Shown here piece after piece: positions 60,451-64,000 of a stretch of 64,000 nt of DNA (within the stretch, counting starts at the first letter, position 1; each line of letters opens with the position of its first letter). The DNA comes from Mesocentrotus franciscanus (lineage: Eukaryota; Echinodermata; Echinoidea; Camarodonta; Strongylocentrotidae), in assembly GCA_037976565.1 (NCBI GenBank), contig CP137686.1, positions 1 through 64,000 of the forward strand. The letters run 5' to 3'. The position numbers and the translations under genes were made by a program. A model generated the notes under the pieces. That model saw only the letters and a program-made list of their open reading frames with translations, was not told where the DNA came from and did not search any database.

Positions 60451-61920
60451 GGGAGCGGCCAATTTTCATTTTTGTTTTAAAAGGTAAAATTAATGTTACC
60501 ATCTCTTTTTTACCTGTTTTTGGGGCCAGGGTGGGGCCGGGCCCATCGCCGCCCCTGTGGTCCGCGCCCGGCCTCCTACTCAATCTCTATCCTGCAAAAC
60601 AATTGTCGTTTTTGAGATATTCAATTCATGGCTATATTTCTGGCATTTTTAATATTTATATTTTTGTTCTCTTTTCTTTAACAATTTTCATATTGTGTAA
60701 TTTCTTTCAGTTTCTTTAATACTTCTACATAGTCTTGATGGGTTTTTTGCGGGGGAGAGGGTGGTCAGTCATTTATTGCATGTTTATTTCCGATCTGCAT
60801 CTTTAATATAATCATCTTCATAATAGGCATTTGAGCTAGCACTCGATATTACGATCGTGTGTCACTGTATTTCTTTGAGTTCTTGGAGGGGTCAGAAAGT
60901 TCGCAAAATATGACAATAAAGAAAACATGATAAACTACACTCTTATAGAGACGGCCCCTTCAAAACAATTCGACCTAAAACTGTTCAAAACCCAATTTTT
61001 AGCCAGCTAGGGAATAATGTTTCGATGGTTGCCCAATCACCATTACGTCGTTAATATGTTGTTTATTTTGAGAACATTCAGTCGCGTATTCAAAAGAATT
61101 TCCAAAGATTAATATTGATTTATGTCTTTTCGTGTTAATATACCAATAGGTTCAAAGATCGGATTCGGACAATTTACTGGCCCTCCTCAGACCTCAACTC
61201 TCCCTATAAATATAATTATATTGTAGAATTAAGATTTTTTTAAATTTGTCTACTTTAATTTGAATATTTGAAGTAAAAAGTATCTAATTAGCAAAAGAAT
61301 TAGCTAACTACTCTATTGCTTTAATGACCTTGAACTGATCCAATAAGATGGAATTGTAACAATTTGTTTGTCTAATTCTCCAAGAGTTTTATATCACAAC
61401 AAATGACAGCTATAGAAAGGAAGCTGTAACTCAAATACAAAAGTCTATACCGAGTCCTTCCAGACAATAAAACAACATCAGGAATAGTTACACGAATGAG
61501 AGGCAATTAAGTTAGTATACTTGGTAACAAAACTGACACATTCGATAACAAATGGATAAATTTTGAGAGGATTTTGATCGTTTAATGATATTATATTGAA
61601 TTTCCCACATCATTTTCAGTCATGATGTTGCATTGTTGTTGTTGTTTTAAAAAAATCTATGTTCTGTATATCAGTACAGCTAGCTATATAGTATTATTAT
61701 TATCATATTATTATTATCAATATGCTACGGTTTCAGTAATCGCTTATTATGGTTGATATTCGTTATTTATATCTTATTCTGAAGTATCATATGATATTCA
61801 TTTGTACATGTATTCAAATATGTTATTCAGAGATTGATTTTCAATAAAAAGGCCTGTCGGAGGGGGTCGGAGGGTCCAAAAATGGAAGAAGAAAAAAGAA
61901 AGAAAAAAACTGGAACTCAA
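60451..61920. other. AT-rich non-coding DNA
   Basis: A GC-rich patch near 60520-60580 has CGCCCCTGTGG and CCGCGCCCGG words resembling hAT-type ends, without a partner. The rest shows no gene or repeat of note. Confidence 0.4.
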
Positions 61921-61929
61921 TTTGTGTTT

Positions 61930-61946
61930 GCTGCCATCTAGTGGTA
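61930..61946 (-). promoter_or_regulatory. CTCF-like motif
   Basis: On the minus strand the sequence contains CCACTAGATGGCAG, an excellent match to the CCASYAGRKGGCRS core bound by CTCF. Occupancy cannot be judged from sequence. Confidence 0.4.
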
Positions 61947-62509
61947 GAGAGCGAAATATTTAATTTCAATTTCAAAATCCCGGCATGGCAAAAAAATACA
62001 AGTAGATCTACTGTATACAACTCTCAACGGCGCTTTTCAATCATTACTTTGCCATTTCGCCAGATTTGTCTTCTTTTCAAACCCACAGTATGGGGAAACG
62101 GGAAAAGGTTAGATTAACACCAGGAAAGAAGAATTTTGAGTTTTCCAGAGCAAGAATTTAACAAAATGAGAAAGGATCGAACCAGGCCAGGCCAGAATTC
62201 ACCAAGTTATAGGCCTACATAGATCTAGCTCAGACTAGAGTCAGACAGTGGTCCCACACATTCACTCATGTGTGGGAAAATAGTCGGTCTGAAGAAAACG
62301 ACATCTTTCCATTGCACTGGACTGCTAGCTGCTGGAGCTACTTTGAAGATCATCATTTTGTCAAGGATGTGAGTAATAAAGTTCTATACTAAATTTTTAT
62401 AGTAAATGATCTTACTTTAATAAATTTTGATTTTGATTCATGAAAAAATCCAAACCGATCGCATTTGAAATTGAATTTTGAAATTTGATGAAATCATGAA
62501 GATCGAAGA

Positions 62510-62760
62510 CTAGATAGTAGATAGACTAGTATTAGTAGGCTAGATCTAGATAGAATAGACCTAGTAGTAGTAGTACTAGTAGTAGATTATTTATATCACT
62601 TATACTGTAGCTGTGATAGGCCTAGATCTAAAGCTGATCACTCAGCAGCTACTGAGCTAGATCCAGATCCAGCAAAGCATAGATGATAGATTAGAATCTA
62701 GTAGACTCTATTCAATACTACTACTAGTAATGCCTGGCATGGCATGGCATGCGTACAGTA
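62510..62760. repeat. TAG/CTAGAT-rich low-complexity DNA
   Basis: Interspersed CTAGATC, TAGTAG and ACTAGT words, including GTAGTAGTAGTACTAGTAG near 62565. No gene. Confidence 0.7.
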
Positions 62761-62827
62761 TTGACCTCTAGCGCTGCATGCATACGTCACGTGCTGAGCT
62801 GACAGGCATCAATTTAGTACACACGTT

Positions 62828-63110
62828 GTGTGCTAAAATCCTTCCCATACTCCATAGAGATTGCACGCAGCCCTATGCAAGTCTGTGCATTGCACGATCT
62901 TGCAAAATTGGTCAATGTTTTTATTACCAAATCGAGATTCAAACCTTTATTAGGGTGTCTGATCGATGTTGTGTGCTAAAATCCTTCCCATAGAGATTAC
63001 ACGCAGCCCTATGCAGTCTACGTACATTGCGCGATCATGCAAAATTGGTCAATGTTTTTATCACCAAATCGAAATTCAAACCTAAATCGCTCGTGATCCT
63101 GAAGGTGAAA
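62828..63110 (+). repeat. 143-bp tandem duplication
   Basis: GTGTGCTAAAATCCTTCCCA occurs at 62828 and 62971, and the following ~130 bp (ACGCAGCCCTATGCA, AAAATTGGTCAATGTTTTTA) are repeated with scattered changes. AGGGTGTCTGA at 62952 also occurs in the inverted repeat at the right edge. Confidence 0.85.
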
Positions 63111-63727
63111 CTTAATAAATGAGGTGTCATATGAAAGAGCAGGTTTTCTCCATATTTCCCAAAGGGGCTCAATTCGGAATTCTAAAAATATCTTGATCAA
63201 AACAGCGATGTAAACATCATTTCCATCATAGCTCCGATCTTTGCCACTTTCCTGAACCGAGCCCCCCAGGCTTATGTAGGGCTAGACGTAAGGAAATAAT
63301 CCCAGCACTTATTTTTCGCTAGCCCCAAGGGATCACAGCGATTACAGTTTGAAAATACCCTTCCCCACATTTTTCGGATCAGCTAAGTAGGGAGGCGGAG
63401 CTCCGCGCCAGCCGAACCCATGGTGATAGCGCGTAAAATCTGCACATGAATATGCATCGGACCGCGTGTATACAGACCCGGAAGTGGGTGCCCATTGAAG
63501 ACAATGGATTCCCGATCGCCTCGAGATGTGCATCCAGTTTACAACACGCGCGCTGCGCGTATGTGTACGCTTGCATATTGCGCAATTCAGTTGTGTTGCT
63601 ATATTTAGCAAAACAACATAACTCTGCGTGTGTTTTTTGTCGATTCTGACAAAAAGAGGATGAATATTGTAGGGAATTGAAGGGGCTGTAACTTTTGATA
63701 GAAACATCGGTGAGTCTTGAAATTTGA
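63111..63727. other. Non-coding DNA with a CpG-rich patch
   Basis: 63370-63590 is relatively CpG-rich (ACACGCGCGCTGCGCG near 63543), in contrast to the surrounding AT-rich DNA. A 138-codon frame on the minus strand has no domain or codon signal. A promoter is possible but no exon can be linked to it. Confidence 0.35.
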
Positions 63728-64000
63728 AATGTATTATTCTGAGTGAATAATTTTTCAATTATCCAACCATAATGGTGAAAACAATCAAAAGGGAAAATTG
63801 AAAAATCGTCCAGACACCCTACCTTTATTTTTGTGATCCTGAAGACTGAAGTAGGGTGTCTGAACGAATTTTCAAGTTTCCCTTTGGTTTGTTTTTCACC
63901 ATTATCAGGGTGTCTGAAGTTGATTTTTCAATTTTCCCTTTTGGATCGTTTTTCACCATTGTTCAATAATTTAAAAAATCATTCATTCAGAATAATACAT
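63728..64000. repeat. Inverted repeat cut by the window edge
   Basis: The left arm 63728-63821 begins ATGTATTATTCTGAGTGAAT and ends in AGACACCCT. The right arm (63905-64000) is its inverted, slightly diverged copy and ends ATTCAGAATAATACAT at the last base. The central part has a further AGGGTGTCTGAA at 63853. This is a fold-back element or paired remnants. Confidence 0.75.

Noticed and set aside
62200..62390. Possible THAP-like exon (ending EDHHFVKD before GTGAG)
   Set aside because: Cys/His spacing does not fit the C2CH pattern, no start or upstream acceptor is convincing, and it is only one short block.
63342..63758. 138-codon frame on the minus strand
   Set aside because: No domain, several overlapping frames on the other strand, and no promoter or intron evidence tied to it.
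1..64000. tRNA, rRNA or snRNA genes
   Set aside because: No cloverleaf with A and B boxes or rRNA-like stretch was recognised by eye; a covariance-model scan would be needed to exclude them fully.

Overview
The window looks like draft genomic DNA from a marine invertebrate animal. A deuterostome, probably an echinoderm, is the best guess. It is AT-rich and repeat-saturated, with split genes, GT-AG introns, microsatellites, many cut-and-paste transposons, I-type LINEs and an exactly 500-N scaffold gap (50292-50791). The frequent word TAGGCCTA and the LINE types fit an echinoderm, but no species can be named from the sequence alone. No operon, prokaryotic gene, tRNA, rRNA or CRISPR array is visible.

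The only host protein family I can support is a set of four minus-strand paralogues of a small protein of about 180-190 residues that I do not recognise: gene 1 (19690-13864, 5' exon perhaps near 20430), gene 2 (37977-28718), gene 3 (44878-42503) and gene 4 (49578-48570, 5' end missing). In every copy the two main coding exons join at a phase-1 GT-AG junction inside a conserved Gly codon. Shared blocks are LPYN, LLCHSI, the TNVTDALYDGFL region, VGVIAHDF, SRMESF and LIGG. Alternating strand/helix patterns suggest a Rossmann-like (flavodoxin- or TIR-like) fold, which is inference. Gene 2 is a pseudogene, with a stop codon in its first main exon and a 7.5-kb transposon in its second.

Genes 1 and 2 lie in a direct tandem segmental duplication (unit A about 11098-26606, unit B about 26607-39995). 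Genes 3 and 4 lie in a second, shorter one (about 41360-43700 and 48030-49600). Each duplicate gives the empty site for insertions in the other. In this way three hAT-like elements with 8-bp target duplications (14645-16779, 21126-24331, 24474-26174) and a TTAA-flanked element (12426-13136) can be delimited in unit A, and a CACTG-ended element with a nested LINE (28835-36389) in unit B.

Flanks: 1365-3005 is a degenerate ~150-bp tandem repeat with a nuclear-receptor DR1-like word in most units. 3850-6049 is a 165-bp satellite and 51441-59380 a 252-bp satellite organised as ~504-bp dimers. Both satellites are bounded on one side by the same CCCAGCTARCACAAAA sequence, in opposite orientations. 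8417-9530 holds a LINE tail split by a Harbinger-like element. 59560-60450 is a large palindrome with hAT-like ends at its centre. The right end (61900-64000) has a CTCF-like motif, a local tandem duplication and an inverted repeat cut by the window edge. Overall this is a recently expanding gene cluster embedded in, and being broken by, nested mobile DNA.
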